Assembly (NCBI GenBank): GCA_026126305.1
Contig: JAHCJI010000003.1
Coordinates: 62,001-126,000, forward strand
DNA from: Phycisphaeraceae bacterium
GTDB lineage: Bacteria > Planctomycetota > Phycisphaerae > Phycisphaerales > UBA1924
Reading direction: 5' to 3'
Length of the DNA: 64,000 bases
In this document: positions 29,534 through 38,540 of the stretch, in pieces
How positions within the stretch are numbered: the first letter of the stretch is position 1
Layout: the number at the start of each line of letters is the position of its first letter
Translations under genes and position numbers: made by a program
The notes under the pieces: model-generated
What the model was told of the DNA's origin: nothing
Databases searched by the model: none
What the model saw: the letters and a program-made list of their open reading frames with translations, nothing else

Positions 29534-30217
29534 ATGGCAGAGAAGCAGACGGTGAGCATGGCTCGCGCCAGGGCATTATGCACCAAGGCCGAACTCGAAC
29601 TGGTGCTCTGGAGCACCAACACCAAGGTCGGCGTGCTCGACGCCCGCAGGCTTGCGTCCAAGATCAGCCGAGCCCGCACCCTGCGGGATAAGTTCCGAGA
29701 CCTCGCGGCCGAGCAAAGACGGCAGCAGCGCGGCAAGAGCGATCGCACGCCCGCGCCAAGCGCCGGAGACAATCGCAACACGCGGGAGAAAGCCCAACTG
29801 TTCCAGGAGACGCTCGAGCGTTTTCAGGCCGCTGCCGCGCGGAAGGTAATCGCGCCCGCTCAACCAAAATCCAAGCCCAAGCCCAAGGCTGCCATGAAGG
29901 AACTTGCCCCGACCGCAGAAGAACTCCCCGCCCCCGCACCGAAGGTTACCAAGACTACGAAGAAGTCTTCGAAGAAGGCCTCCAACAAGAAAACGGCCAA
30001 GAAACGTACCAAGGCCATGATGGTCGGTCGCAAGGCGACAAAGAAGGCCGTGCGCGCGCCGGAGGCCGACGCGTCCAACGCCAGCCGCAAGTCCTACTCG
30101 CGCAAGACCAAGCCCAAGCGTGAGACCGCCCGGCAGGATCTGGCCCCCTCGAAGCGCACCGTCCGTGGTGTCGCCGGGCAAACCCGGCGCAATCAGGCCC
30201 GTCGAGACGGGCGCTGA
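29534..30217 (+). CDS. Lysine-rich histone H1-like basic protein
   Basis: This 227-residue, strongly basic protein has a folded-looking N-terminal part (about 1-60: TKAELELVLWSTNTKVGVLD) and a middle helix near 80-105. From about residue 110 a disordered tail is made of Lys/Ala/Pro and Lys/Thr runs (KTTKKSSKKASNKKTAKKRT), typical of bacterial H1-like nucleoid proteins. It probably binds DNA or RNA. It starts 68 bases after sucB with only a weak ribosome-binding site (GGGGAC), so it may have its own promoter. Its stop is immediately adjacent to the stop of the convergent pgpA gene. The H1 call rests on composition; the N-terminal domain is not recognised. Confidence 0.65.
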   Translation: MAEKQTVSMARARALCTKAELELVLWSTNTKVGVLDARRLASKISRARTLRDKFRDLAAEQRRQQRGKSDRTPAPSAGDNRNTREKAQLFQETLERFQAAAARKVIAPAQPKSKPKPKAAMKELAPTAEELPAPAPKVTKTTKKSSKKASNKKTAKKRTKAMMVGRKATKKAVRAPEADASNASRKSYSRKTKPKRETARQDLAPSKRTVRGVAGQTRRNQARRDGR

Positions 30218-30724
30218 CTACAGCGTCGCGATCCAGAACGCAATCCAAAGCAACAGCGCCGCCTGCACGCCCGCCACCAAGTCATCGAGAACGACGCCCC
30301 AGCCTCCGGGCACCGCCTGGAGGTTGGCGGCTGGCCATGGCTTGACGATGTCCAGCGCTCGGAAGAATACGAATGCCATTACCAGTGACGCCGCCGCGCT
30401 CCAGGCGCCGGTGACCTGAGGCATCAGCACGAAGCACAAAGCCATGCCCGCCGTTTCGTCGGCCACGACCTGGCTCGGATCTTTGCGACCAAATCTTGCC
30501 TCGGCCCGATCTCCCAGCAGCACGCAGGCCAACGTGAAGACCACCACGACGGGCAGCATGACGAATCGCAGCACCGTCCAGGCTGCCGCGTCGGGTAAGG
30601 CGGCCACGACCAGCAACCCCAAAGCAAGCGGGGGCAGCGAACCCCACGTGCCAGGGAAGGGCCGAAGATGCCCCAAGCCGAATGTCGTGACCCATCGCAG
30701 GCTGCCATCGGGTTTGATTGTCAC
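30218..30724 (-). CDS. pgpA: Phosphatidylglycerophosphatase A
   Basis: The GTG start at 30724 overlaps the pgsA stop (GTGA), which decides the start even though the frame is open further upstream. The 168-residue product has several membrane segments and the PgpA motifs LRPFPGTWGS near the N-terminus, DPSQVVADETAGM in the middle and DIVKPWPA...GGWGVVLDDLVAG near the end. It removes the phosphate from phosphatidylglycerophosphate, the step right after PgsA. The coupled pair therefore makes phosphatidylglycerol from CDP-diacylglycerol. It ends head-to-head with the H1-like gene with no intergenic base; a small GC hairpin (30197-30212) lies across the end of that gene, without a T-run. Confidence 0.88.
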   Translation of the reverse strand: MTIKPDGSLRWVTTFGLGHLRPFPGTWGSLPPLALGLLVVAALPDAAAWTVLRFVMLPVVVVFTLACVLLGDRAEARFGRKDPSQVVADETAGMALCFVLMPQVTGAWSAAASLVMAFVFFRALDIVKPWPAANLQAVPGGWGVVLDDLVAGVQAALLLWIAFWIATL

Positions 30725-31374
30725 GGGTTTTCCTGTATGTGTTTCGGGCTGTGGACGCGCAGGGCCCGTTGGATGTAAGGGACTGCTGAAAATGCGGTAA
30801 CGAGGGTAGTGCCCCACGCCAGCGTCATGACAGCCCAGCCAACCAAAGCTGGCCGATCGCCCGCCCAAACGCCCGCCGCCAGGAGGCATGCCGGAATGGC
30901 CACGCTTTGGAGAATCATCTTGGCCTTGCCCGAAGCCGAAGCGGAAAAATCGATGCCCCGGGACTCGAAAACACCGCGGATTGAGGTCACGAGCAATTCC
31001 CGACCCAGGATGACCACGGCCATCCATCCCGTGAAACCGGTCGCCATCGTTCGACCGCTGTCGGTTGTGATCTCAAATGCCGGTGTGACGAGCATGACGA
31101 CCGTTCCGAGCACCAGCAATTTGTCGGCGAAGGGGTCCATGACCCGGCCGAAGATGCTGATGGCGTTCCACTTGCGCGCCAGGTAGCCGTCCAGAGCGTC
31201 GGTGGCCGCGGCCACGATGAACAGCACCGCCGCGGCCAGCAACAGGGGCTCAGGCCCTGCCCGGCCGTCGAGGGCCGAAGCATTCGCCAGCAGAGCGACA
31301 AGACCGGCCGCCATGACCAACCGGGCCATGGTCAAGGCGTTGGGGGCCTGTCGTTTCCACGTTTGGGCGGCCAT
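30721..31374 (-). CDS. pgsA: CDP-diacylglycerol-glycerol-3-phosphate 3-phosphatidyltransferase
   Basis: This 217-residue integral membrane enzyme has the complete CDP-alcohol phosphotransferase signature: Asp59, Asp62-Gly63, Ala66-Arg67, Gly76, Asp80 and Asp84, in DALDGYLARK followed by FGRVMDPFADK. Four or more hydrophobic helices surround it, and the N-terminal NALTMARLVMA segment matches PgsA. It forms phosphatidylglycerophosphate in the inner membrane. It is transcribed leftwards, away from the nuo genes, and is coupled to pgpA by a GTGA overlap. Confidence 0.93.
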   Translation of the reverse strand: MAAQTWKRQAPNALTMARLVMAAGLVALLANASALDGRAGPEPLLLAAAVLFIVAAATDALDGYLARKWNAISIFGRVMDPFADKLLVLGTVVMLVTPAFEITTDSGRTMATGFTGWMAVVILGRELLVTSIRGVFESRGIDFSASASGKAKMILQSVAIPACLLAAGVWAGDRPALVGWAVMTLAWGTTLVTAFSAVPYIQRALRVHSPKHIQENP

Positions 31375-31410
31375 CGGGCGAGCATAGGGGCAACGGTCCG
31401 GGCTCGCCCG
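31375..31410. promoter_or_regulatory. 9-bp inverted repeat directly before the pgsA start
   Basis: CGGGCGAGC (31375-31383) and GCTCGCCCG (31402-31410) are perfect reverse complements 18 bases apart, touching the pgsA ATG. In the leader RNA this would fold into a hairpin over the ribosome-binding region. It lies in the 207-base divergent gap between pgsA and nuoJ, where promoters for both directions must sit; no consensus -35/-10 pair is convincing. Confidence 0.35.
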
Positions 31411-31581
31411 TATGTCCGCATCCGCGCGCCAACTGCCGGCGCTGGACCTGCCTTTGGTTGAAGGTTCGGGCCCGTCGATCTACTGTCGGTCCTTATTGGC
31501 TGGCAGGGGTGCGTTCCCCCGGCCTTCCGATACCCTGCCCGACGGGTCTTGGGCTGGGTCCGCCTGTTGGACCGAGTGCTT

Positions 31582-32544
31582 ATGGACATGATCGTGCATC
31601 CAGCGTTGCTGTTCCTGGCCTTGGCCATCGGCGGCGTCGGCGTGGCGCTTTCCATCCCTCGGCGGCGATTCCAGGCCAGTTTGGTCGGGGGCATCATCGC
31701 GGCGACGGGCGTGGGCCTTCTGATCGTGGGGCTCGGTGGGTCGGCATTGTCTGGCGATGGCACCCTGCCCAGCCCTGTGTTCCACGTGCTGGCCATCATC
31801 GCCTTGGGCTCGTGTCTCCAGGTCATCACCCACCGCCGACCGGTCTATGCCGCGTTGTACTTCATTCTCAGTATCCTGGCAACGGCCGGGCTGTACATCC
31901 TGCTGGCCGCCGAGTTCATGGCCTTCGCGCTGGTCATCATCTACGCCGGCGCCATCCTCATTACTTACTTGTTCGTCATCATGCTCGCTAGCCAGAGCCA
32001 GGTCGAAGGACAGGAAGAGGGCTTGGCAGAATACGACGCCGTGGGCCGCGGGCCCATCACCGCCACCGTTGCCAGTTTTGCGCTGCTGGCCGCCCTGACG
32101 GTGCTCGTGTTCTCGGGCCTCAAGGACATCCCGGCACCCGATGCGGCTCGTGTGGCTGCGGCCGAGATGGCCGTCCTCGATCGATTGCCCGGCAAGGTCG
32201 AGAAGGCTCTGGCTCGTGAAGGTCTGATCGAGTCCGGCGAGATTGTGGTCGGGGTTGAAGAGGCCCAAGGCGTGGCGACGGCCGTCGTTCGGGGCATCGG
32301 TGGCGGTCAGCGACGTGTGGCATTGCCAGAGTCCGTCTCGGTCACGAACACCGAGGGGTTGGCCTTCAACCTGCTGGGCGATTATCCCGGCACGATCGAG
32401 ATCGCGGGCGTGATCCTGCTGATGGCCATGCTGGGTGCGGTGGTGCTGGCGCGCAAGTTCGCCCAGATCGACGAGGAGGCCAAGGCCGCCGCGGCCGCCG
32501 CTCTGGCCGAGGGTTCCACGACCGGAGGCCAAGGCCATGCTTGA
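31582..32544 (+). CDS. nuoJ: NADH-quinone oxidoreductase subunit J
   Basis: I chose the ATG at 31582 (MDMIVHPALLFLALAIGG); an in-frame TTG at 31549 is less likely. The 320-residue product is longer than typical NuoJ (about 170-200). It has the conserved helix TLVIIYAG-like segment (FALVIIYAGAILITYLFVIM), then about 110 extra residues of soluble sequence (about 185-290) before the last helix IEIAGVILLMAMLGAVVL. NuoJ is a membrane subunit of complex I involved in coupling to the proton channels. It overlaps nuoK by eight bases. Confidence 0.88.
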   Translation: MDMIVHPALLFLALAIGGVGVALSIPRRRFQASLVGGIIAATGVGLLIVGLGGSALSGDGTLPSPVFHVLAIIALGSCLQVITHRRPVYAALYFILSILATAGLYILLAAEFMAFALVIIYAGAILITYLFVIMLASQSQVEGQEEGLAEYDAVGRGPITATVASFALLAALTVLVFSGLKDIPAPDAARVAAAEMAVLDRLPGKVEKALAREGLIESGEIVVGVEEAQGVATAVVRGIGGGQRRVALPESVSVTNTEGLAFNLLGDYPGTIEIAGVILLMAMLGAVVLARKFAQIDEEAKAAAAAALAEGSTTGGQGHA

Positions 32545-32887
32545 CCTGTTCCTGGCACAGTCGGCCTTTCCGCAGGCGATGGGGCAGGGCGTGCTGGCGC
32601 ACTACCTGTTCGTCTCGGCCGCGATGTTCACGCTGGGACTCGTGGGTTTTTTGACCCGCCGGAACCTGATCATCATGTTCCTGTGTACCGAGATGATGTT
32701 CCAAGCCGCGGGCATCGCGCTGGTCGCCTTCAGTCGCTACCACCTGAACTACGACGGGCAGACGTTCGTGATCTTTGTACTCACCGTTGCCGCCGCCGAG
32801 GCTGCGCTCGCGCTGGCCCTGGTCGTGTTCCTGTTCCGCAAGCGTGACTCGCTGAGCGCCGAGGCCTGGCTGGAGATGAAGGGATGA
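32537..32887 (+). CDS. nuoK: NADH-quinone oxidoreductase subunit K
   Basis: This 116-residue protein has three helices. The start ATG at 32537 overlaps the nuoJ stop. Conserved membrane glutamates are present in MFLCTEMMFQAAGIALVAF and in VAAAEAALALALVVFLF, matching the two proton-path glutamates of NuoK. The C-terminus overlaps nuoL (ATGA at 32884). Confidence 0.93.
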   Translation: MLDLFLAQSAFPQAMGQGVLAHYLFVSAAMFTLGLVGFLTRRNLIIMFLCTEMMFQAAGIALVAFSRYHLNYDGQTFVIFVLTVAAAEAALALALVVFLFRKRDSLSAEAWLEMKG

Positions 32888-35184
32888 CGATGTTCGCGGG
32901 CACCCTTCCAACGCTGCTGGCCGCGGCCGACGGCCCGTTCATAGCGACGGGCTCGGCCCCGCAATGGGTGGCCTTGATGCCGGGCCTGCCCCTGCTGGGC
33001 GCCGCTTTATGCGTGCTGTTCGCGTGCCTGAACGTCAAGAGCAAACTGCCCGGGTACGCCACGGTGGCCCTGCTGGCCGGCGGGTTCGTCACCGCCCTGG
33101 CGGCGTTCCTGCAAGGCCCCGATGGCTACGGCGTGGCCACCATCTTCCGCTGGATCCACGCCAGCATCGGTGCCGACGCCGACGCGAGCATCACGGCGAA
33201 CTTTGGGTTCTACATGGACGGCCTGTCCATGCTCTGGATGCTGTTCGTGACCGGGCTGGCCACCGTCATCGGTCTCTACTCCACCGAGTATGTCGCCAGC
33301 GACAAGGGGCTGGGCTACTGCCGGTTCTTCTTCGCCTTCAACCTGTTCGTCTTCAGCATGGCCAGCCTGGTGATGGCCGACAACCTGCTGCTGCTGTTCC
33401 TGGGCTGGGAGGGCGTGGGCCTGTGCAGCTACCTGCTCATCGGGTATTTCTACAAGAAGCCCGAGGCGGTCGCGGCTGCCAAGAAGGCTTTCATCATCAA
33501 TCGCATCGGCGATCTTGGGTTGCTGATGGCCATCGGCGCGACGTTCGTGGTCTTCGGCACGCTCGAGTTCCGCCCCCTGTTCGAGATGATCGCCCAAGGC
33601 GTGGACGGCAAGGGCCAGGCGATCGGGCACACCTGGGTGGTGGTGGTCATCCCGCTGCTGCTGACGGCCGGCGCCTTTGGCAAGAGCGCCCAATTGTTCT
33701 TCTATGTGTGGCTTCCCGACGCGATGGAAGGCCCCACGCCCGTGTCGGCGTTGATCCACGCGGCGACGATGGTGACGGCGGGCGTGTACCTCATCGCCCG
33801 GATGTTCCCGCTGTACGCCGCCGACGACGCGATGGTCGCGTTGACGGTGGTGGCCTGGTGCGGGGCGATCACGGCCTTCTGGGCCGCGACCATCGAGTTT
33901 GCCCAGTACGACATCAAACGCATCATGGGCTACAGCACCATCAGCCAGCTCGGCTTCATGTTCGCGGGCCTGGGCCTGCTGGGCACCACCGGTGCGGTGT
34001 TCCACGTCTTCACGCACGCGTTCTTCAAGGCCACGCTCTTCTTGTGCTGCGGGGCCGTCATGCACGGCTTCGGCGGCCAGCTCAGCCTGCGCCGGCTCTC
34101 CGGCGTGATGTGGATGAAGGGCTTTGGCATCACCGGCGTGTGCATGTTCATCGGCTGCCTGAGCCTGAGCGGCGTGCCCTTCACCGCGGGCTTTTTCTCC
34201 AAGGACATGATCCTCGCCCAGGCGTTCGCCACGCCCGACGAGATGATCGGCGGGGCCACCTTCATCGGGCTGTTGCTGCTGCTGACGGCCACCATGACGG
34301 CGTACTACACCTTCCGCGTGTTCTTCCGCGTGTTCGTGGGGCCCAGGCACTTCGAGCCGGGCGAGGACGACCACGGACATGACGATGGGCTTGGGCACGA
34401 CGCACATGCACACCACCATCACAATCCGACCGAAGAGGAAGAGGGCGACGCGCTGCACACCGGCTTCCACCCCCACGCGCCCGGCTGGGCCATGAACGGG
34501 GCGATGGTGCTGCTGGCCGTCGGCACGATCCTCGTCGCCAGCCTGTACTTTGTGAACAAGAAGGAAGACCACGGCTGGGCGGGCACGATGGTCCGGCATT
34601 CCACTGCCGCCTATCCATCGCCGGGCTTGGCCCACGGCAAGGACAAGCCGGCCGCCACGACGGTCGAGCCCTTGCCATTGGGCGCGCCGGCACCAGAGCA
34701 TGGCCAAGCCGGCAAGCCCCACGCCAAGGCCGGCACCTTCCTGGGGCAAGACCCGTTCAAGATCATGTACTACGTCTCGGCGGTCCTGGGGCTTATCGGC
34801 ATCCTTGCCGCGGCATGGTTCCACGCGCCCAAGGGGGCCTGGGGCCTGGGGATTGGCAATCGCGAGTTGCCCAGCAAAGTACGGATGGACGCCGTCGCGG
34901 CCCGCTTCGGCCCGATTCCCAAATGGGCCGAGAACAAGTGGTACGTCGACGAGTTGTACCACGCGATCATCGTCAAGCCTTTGCTGGTGCTCAGCCACGT
35001 GTTCCATGCCTTTGACAAGCTGGTCATTGATGGCCTGGTGGACCTGGTGGGGGCCTTGCCCCGCTGGCTTGGCACTCTGCTGCGGCCGAGCCAGAGCGGC
35101 GTGCTGCACGGCTACGCCACGGGCATGGTGGCCGGCTCGGCGGTGCTGATCGTCCTCGTTGTGCTTGTGGCGATGTGGTCGTGA
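32884..35184 (+). CDS. nuoL: NADH-quinone oxidoreductase subunit L (proton-pumping antiporter-like)
   Basis: This 766-residue protein is longer than E. coli NuoL (613). The conserved GWEGVGLCSYLLIGYFY carries the key glutamate, and HAATMVTAGVYLIARMFPLY and HAFFKATLFLCCGAVMHGFG are further antiporter signatures. A soluble loop from about residue 490 is very rich in His, Asp and Glu (DDHGHDDGLGHDAHAHHHHN) and is followed by a second His/Lys-containing linker around residues 575-620. These insertions account for most of the extra length. NuoL carries the lateral helix that spans the membrane arm. The gene overlaps nuoK and lies 18 bases before nuoM. Confidence 0.94.
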   Translation: MTMFAGTLPTLLAAADGPFIATGSAPQWVALMPGLPLLGAALCVLFACLNVKSKLPGYATVALLAGGFVTALAAFLQGPDGYGVATIFRWIHASIGADADASITANFGFYMDGLSMLWMLFVTGLATVIGLYSTEYVASDKGLGYCRFFFAFNLFVFSMASLVMADNLLLLFLGWEGVGLCSYLLIGYFYKKPEAVAAAKKAFIINRIGDLGLLMAIGATFVVFGTLEFRPLFEMIAQGVDGKGQAIGHTWVVVVIPLLLTAGAFGKSAQLFFYVWLPDAMEGPTPVSALIHAATMVTAGVYLIARMFPLYAADDAMVALTVVAWCGAITAFWAATIEFAQYDIKRIMGYSTISQLGFMFAGLGLLGTTGAVFHVFTHAFFKATLFLCCGAVMHGFGGQLSLRRLSGVMWMKGFGITGVCMFIGCLSLSGVPFTAGFFSKDMILAQAFATPDEMIGGATFIGLLLLLTATMTAYYTFRVFFRVFVGPRHFEPGEDDHGHDDGLGHDAHAHHHHNPTEEEEGDALHTGFHPHAPGWAMNGAMVLLAVGTILVASLYFVNKKEDHGWAGTMVRHSTAAYPSPGLAHGKDKPAATTVEPLPLGAPAPEHGQAGKPHAKAGTFLGQDPFKIMYYVSAVLGLIGILAAAWFHAPKGAWGLGIGNRELPSKVRMDAVAARFGPIPKWAENKWYVDELYHAIIVKPLLVLSHVFHAFDKLVIDGLVDLVGALPRWLGTLLRPSQSGVLHGYATGMVAGSAVLIVLVVLVAMWS

Positions 35185-35202
35185 TGAAGGGGAAGGATTG
35201 AC

Positions 35203-36810
35203 GTGAGCCTACTGCACCTGCTCATCCTGACGCCCCTGACCTTCGCGGTCGCTATTGCGCTGGCACCGGCAAGCCGGGCGCGCACGATCGCGACCATTGG
35301 TTGCCTGGTGCCCATCGGGCCCATGCTGGTGGCTCTGTTCAATTTTGATTATTCCCGGGGCGACCTGCTCCAGTTCGCCGCCAATATCGACTGGATCCCC
35401 CAGATGGGCCTGAGCCTGGGCGTGGGCGTCGACAGCGTCTCGCTGCTGCTCATCGCGCTCACCATCCTGCTGGGGCCCATCTGCGTCATCGGCAGTTACT
35501 CGGCCATCCAGGACAACCACAAGGTCTTCTATGGCTGGCTCACGGGCCTCCAAGCGGCGATGGTGGGGGTGTTCGCCGCCACCGACCTCGTAGGCTTCTA
35601 CATCAGTTTCGAGTTCACACTGCTGCCCTTGTACGTGCTCATCAACCTCTTTGGCTCGAGCAACCGCAAGCGGGCGGCCACCAAGTTCTTCCTGTACACC
35701 TTCACCGGCTCGATCATCGCGCTGGCGGGCCTGGTGTACGTCGTGCTCCACCACCGAGGGATCGAGGGCGCGTGGACGTTCGACATCCCTACGCTGGCCA
35801 GCACGGCCATGAAGATGTCCGCGGGCGAGCAGGCGCTCGTGCTCTTGGCGCTGATGCTGGGCTTTGCCGTCAAGGTGCCGTTGTTCCCGGTCCACACGTG
35901 GCTGCCCCTGGCCCACACCGAGGCGCCCACGGCCGGATCGGTCATCCTGGCGGGTGTGTTGCTGAAGCTGGGCACGTATGGCATCTACCGCTTCGTGCTG
36001 GGCTTCGTGCCCGAGGCGGTGATCGCGTATGCCCCCCTGATCGCGGTGCTCAGCATCGTGGGCATCATCTACGCCGGCCTGATCTGCTGGGTGCAGAAGG
36101 ACGTCAAAAAGCTCGTGGCCTACTCCTCGGTCAGCCACCTGGGCTTCTGCGTGCTGGGCCTCGTGGCGCTGAACAACATCGGGCTCACCGGCTCGGTGCT
36201 GTACATGATCAACCACGGGCTCTCGACCGGGGCGCTGTTCCTGTGCATTGGCATGGTCTACGAGCGGTTCCACACCCGCTCGATGGATGAGTTGGGCGGC
36301 CTGGCGGGCACCATGCCCATCTGGTCGTCGTTCATGGTCTTCTTCGTCATGGCCTCGGTGGGCCTGCCCGGGCTCAATGGCTTCGTGAGCGAGTTCATGT
36401 GCATCATCGGCACGTTCCAGAGCTCGCCCGCCTGGGTGCTCGAAGGCCGTGCCGGCGCGGCGGGCGGCTCGCTGGGCCCGTGGTTCGCCTTCGCGGCTGG
36501 CTTTGGCGTGATCGTCGCGGCGATGTACCTGCTGTACATGACTGGTAGGGTTATCTGGGGGACGCCCAAGCATCCGCATGGACACGGGAATGGTCACGAA
36601 GACGGGCATGGGCACACGCCCCCCAGCGATCTGAACACGCGTGAGATCGGCCTGTTGTCGGTGCTGGCCGTCGGCTGCTTGGTGCTGGGCCTGTACCCCA
36701 CGCCGGTGATCGAGGCCATCGAGCCCTCGGTGGAGCGCACGCTCGCGCCATACCAGGACCTGCTCGAGGCACGGGCGCAGGCACTTATGCTGACCGAAGG
36801 GGAGGGCTGA
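35203..36810 (+). CDS. nuoM: NADH-quinone oxidoreductase subunit M
   Basis: The GTG start is preceded by GGGGAAGGA. The 535-residue product has the antiporter signatures FYISFEFTLLPLYVLI (conserved glutamate), VPLFPVHTWLPLAHTEAPTA, and KKLVAYSSVSHLGFCVLG. Like NuoL it carries a His/Gly-rich loop, HPHGHGNGHEDGHGH, near residue 460. It forms one of three proton channels of complex I. Confidence 0.95.
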   Translation: MSLLHLLILTPLTFAVAIALAPASRARTIATIGCLVPIGPMLVALFNFDYSRGDLLQFAANIDWIPQMGLSLGVGVDSVSLLLIALTILLGPICVIGSYSAIQDNHKVFYGWLTGLQAAMVGVFAATDLVGFYISFEFTLLPLYVLINLFGSSNRKRAATKFFLYTFTGSIIALAGLVYVVLHHRGIEGAWTFDIPTLASTAMKMSAGEQALVLLALMLGFAVKVPLFPVHTWLPLAHTEAPTAGSVILAGVLLKLGTYGIYRFVLGFVPEAVIAYAPLIAVLSIVGIIYAGLICWVQKDVKKLVAYSSVSHLGFCVLGLVALNNIGLTGSVLYMINHGLSTGALFLCIGMVYERFHTRSMDELGGLAGTMPIWSSFMVFFVMASVGLPGLNGFVSEFMCIIGTFQSSPAWVLEGRAGAAGGSLGPWFAFAAGFGVIVAAMYLLYMTGRVIWGTPKHPHGHGNGHEDGHGHTPPSDLNTREIGLLSVLAVGCLVLGLYPTPVIEAIEPSVERTLAPYQDLLEARAQALMLTEGEG

Positions 36811-36816
36811 AGCGCC

Positions 36817-38439
36817 ATGGCCGCCAAGATCGCGCTCATCTGGCCCGAGATCGCCTTGTTCATCACCACCTGCCTGGTGATGCTCCTTGGGCTCTCGCCC
36901 AACAAGCAATGGCGTTCGTTGTGTTTGCCCGCTTCGATGGTGGGCCTGACGGTGGCGGGCGTGCTGGCTGCTATGGGCATGGGTGTTGGTGGTCCCGTGG
37001 GCGATACACCACTGCCCTACCTGCCGGGCTTCATCAAGGTCACCGTCGCGGGGGTGGGCTTGCTCCTGCTGTTGCTCCAGGCCGGCCTGATCGATCGCCG
37101 GGAGGAAGCGCTGATAGCTTCTGGTCGTGCCTTCAGCGCGCTGCGTACGAACCGGGCCGAGTATTTTGCGCTGGTGCTCTTCTCGCTGACGGGGCTCATG
37201 TTGTGCGCGTCTGCGGGCGACCTGATCTGGCTCTTCCTTGCCCTCGAATTGACGAGCCTGCCCACGTACGTCATGGTGGCCATGAGCAGCTCGCGCAACC
37301 GCGCCCAGGAGGCCGGGGTCAAGTACTTCTACCTCGGGGCGCTCGGGGCGGCCACGTTCCTGTACGGCTTTGTCATGCTGTACGGCGGCACGGGCACGCT
37401 GCAACTGGCCACGATGGCCGAAGTGATCGCCGCCGAAGGGGTGAACACCATCACGATGGCGGGCCTGCTGCTGTCGGTGCTGGGCCTGGCCTTCAAGATC
37501 GCCGCCGTTCCGATGCACTTTTATACCGCCGACGTGTACCAGGGGGCGGCCGCTCCGGTGTCGGCGTTCCTGGCCTTCGTGCCCAAGACGGCCGGCTTTG
37601 TCGCGCTGCTGCTGATTTGTTCAGCCGTCGGCTGGACGCACGGCGAGAGCGGCAACGCCCTGCCCGAAGCGCTGCGGATCATGCTTTGGGTCATGGCGGC
37701 CGTCACTATGACGGTGGGCAACGTGCTGGCCATCCTCCAGAACTCCATCAAGCGCGTGCTGGCCTACTCGTCTATTGCGCACTCGGGGTACATGCTCGTG
37801 GGCCTCCTGGCCGGCCCGGGAGACGGCACCTTCGGCGGCAGCGGCGTCTCGGCCGTGCTGTTCTACCTGGCCGCCTATGGCGTGATGAACACGGGCGCTT
37901 TCGCCGTGATCGCGTGCCTGGAGCGCAAGGCCGCCGATCGTGGCGAGCCGATGGAAGTGGAAGACTTCGACGACCTTCGCGGGCTGTGGAAGCGTGAGCC
38001 CGCATTGGGCGTCCTGTTGGCGATTGTGACGCTCAGCCTGCTGGGCTTCCCGCCGCTGCTGGGCTTCATGGCCAAACTGCCCTTGTTCACCTCGGGCATC
38101 TCCGCGGGCGAGATCGCGCTGGTGGTGGTCTTGGGCTTGAACTCGGCCATCGCGGCGTACTACTACCTGCGCATTGTCAAGGCCGCCATGATCGATGATC
38201 CCAGGGGCGAGCCCGGCGCGGCCGATAGCGCTGTCCACCACCCGGCCTACAACCTGCGACTGGTCACTGGTTTGTGCTCGGCCTTGGGCGTGGTGGCCTT
38301 GGCGATTCTGGCCGGGCAACTCGCCGAGCGGGTGACCGAGGCCTCGGGCTACATTGCGCCCGTGGGTCCGAGCCAGCCCGTTGGTTCGGCCACGGTCCTC
38401 GAAACCGAAACCCTGCCCGTCCAACTGCCCATGACCTGA
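36817..38439 (+). CDS. nuoN: NADH-quinone oxidoreductase subunit N
   Basis: This 540-residue product starts at the ATG at 36817 after GGAGG, six bases after nuoM. Conserved motifs are LFLALELTSLPTYVMVAMSS, KIAAVPMHFYTADVYQGAAA and RVLAYSSIAHSGYMLVGLL. The extra length over E. coli NuoN (485) is mainly in the N-terminal part and the C-terminal tail after TQTP-like hydrophilic sequence. It is the last gene of the membrane-arm operon. The 101-base gap to the convergent gene shows no clear terminator hairpin. Confidence 0.94.
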   Translation: MAAKIALIWPEIALFITTCLVMLLGLSPNKQWRSLCLPASMVGLTVAGVLAAMGMGVGGPVGDTPLPYLPGFIKVTVAGVGLLLLLLQAGLIDRREEALIASGRAFSALRTNRAEYFALVLFSLTGLMLCASAGDLIWLFLALELTSLPTYVMVAMSSSRNRAQEAGVKYFYLGALGAATFLYGFVMLYGGTGTLQLATMAEVIAAEGVNTITMAGLLLSVLGLAFKIAAVPMHFYTADVYQGAAAPVSAFLAFVPKTAGFVALLLICSAVGWTHGESGNALPEALRIMLWVMAAVTMTVGNVLAILQNSIKRVLAYSSIAHSGYMLVGLLAGPGDGTFGGSGVSAVLFYLAAYGVMNTGAFAVIACLERKAADRGEPMEVEDFDDLRGLWKREPALGVLLAIVTLSLLGFPPLLGFMAKLPLFTSGISAGEIALVVVLGLNSAIAAYYYLRIVKAAMIDDPRGEPGAADSAVHHPAYNLRLVTGLCSALGVVALAILAGQLAERVTEASGYIAPVGPSQPVGSATVLETETLPVQLPMT

Positions 38440-38540
38440 GTTTTGTCCATGAGCTGGCAGGCTGGAAGGGCCCGCGCATCGGGGCGAAGGCTCGCACCTG
38501 AGCGAATGGAGTCGCGGGTGCTTGGATTCAATCGGCCTGG

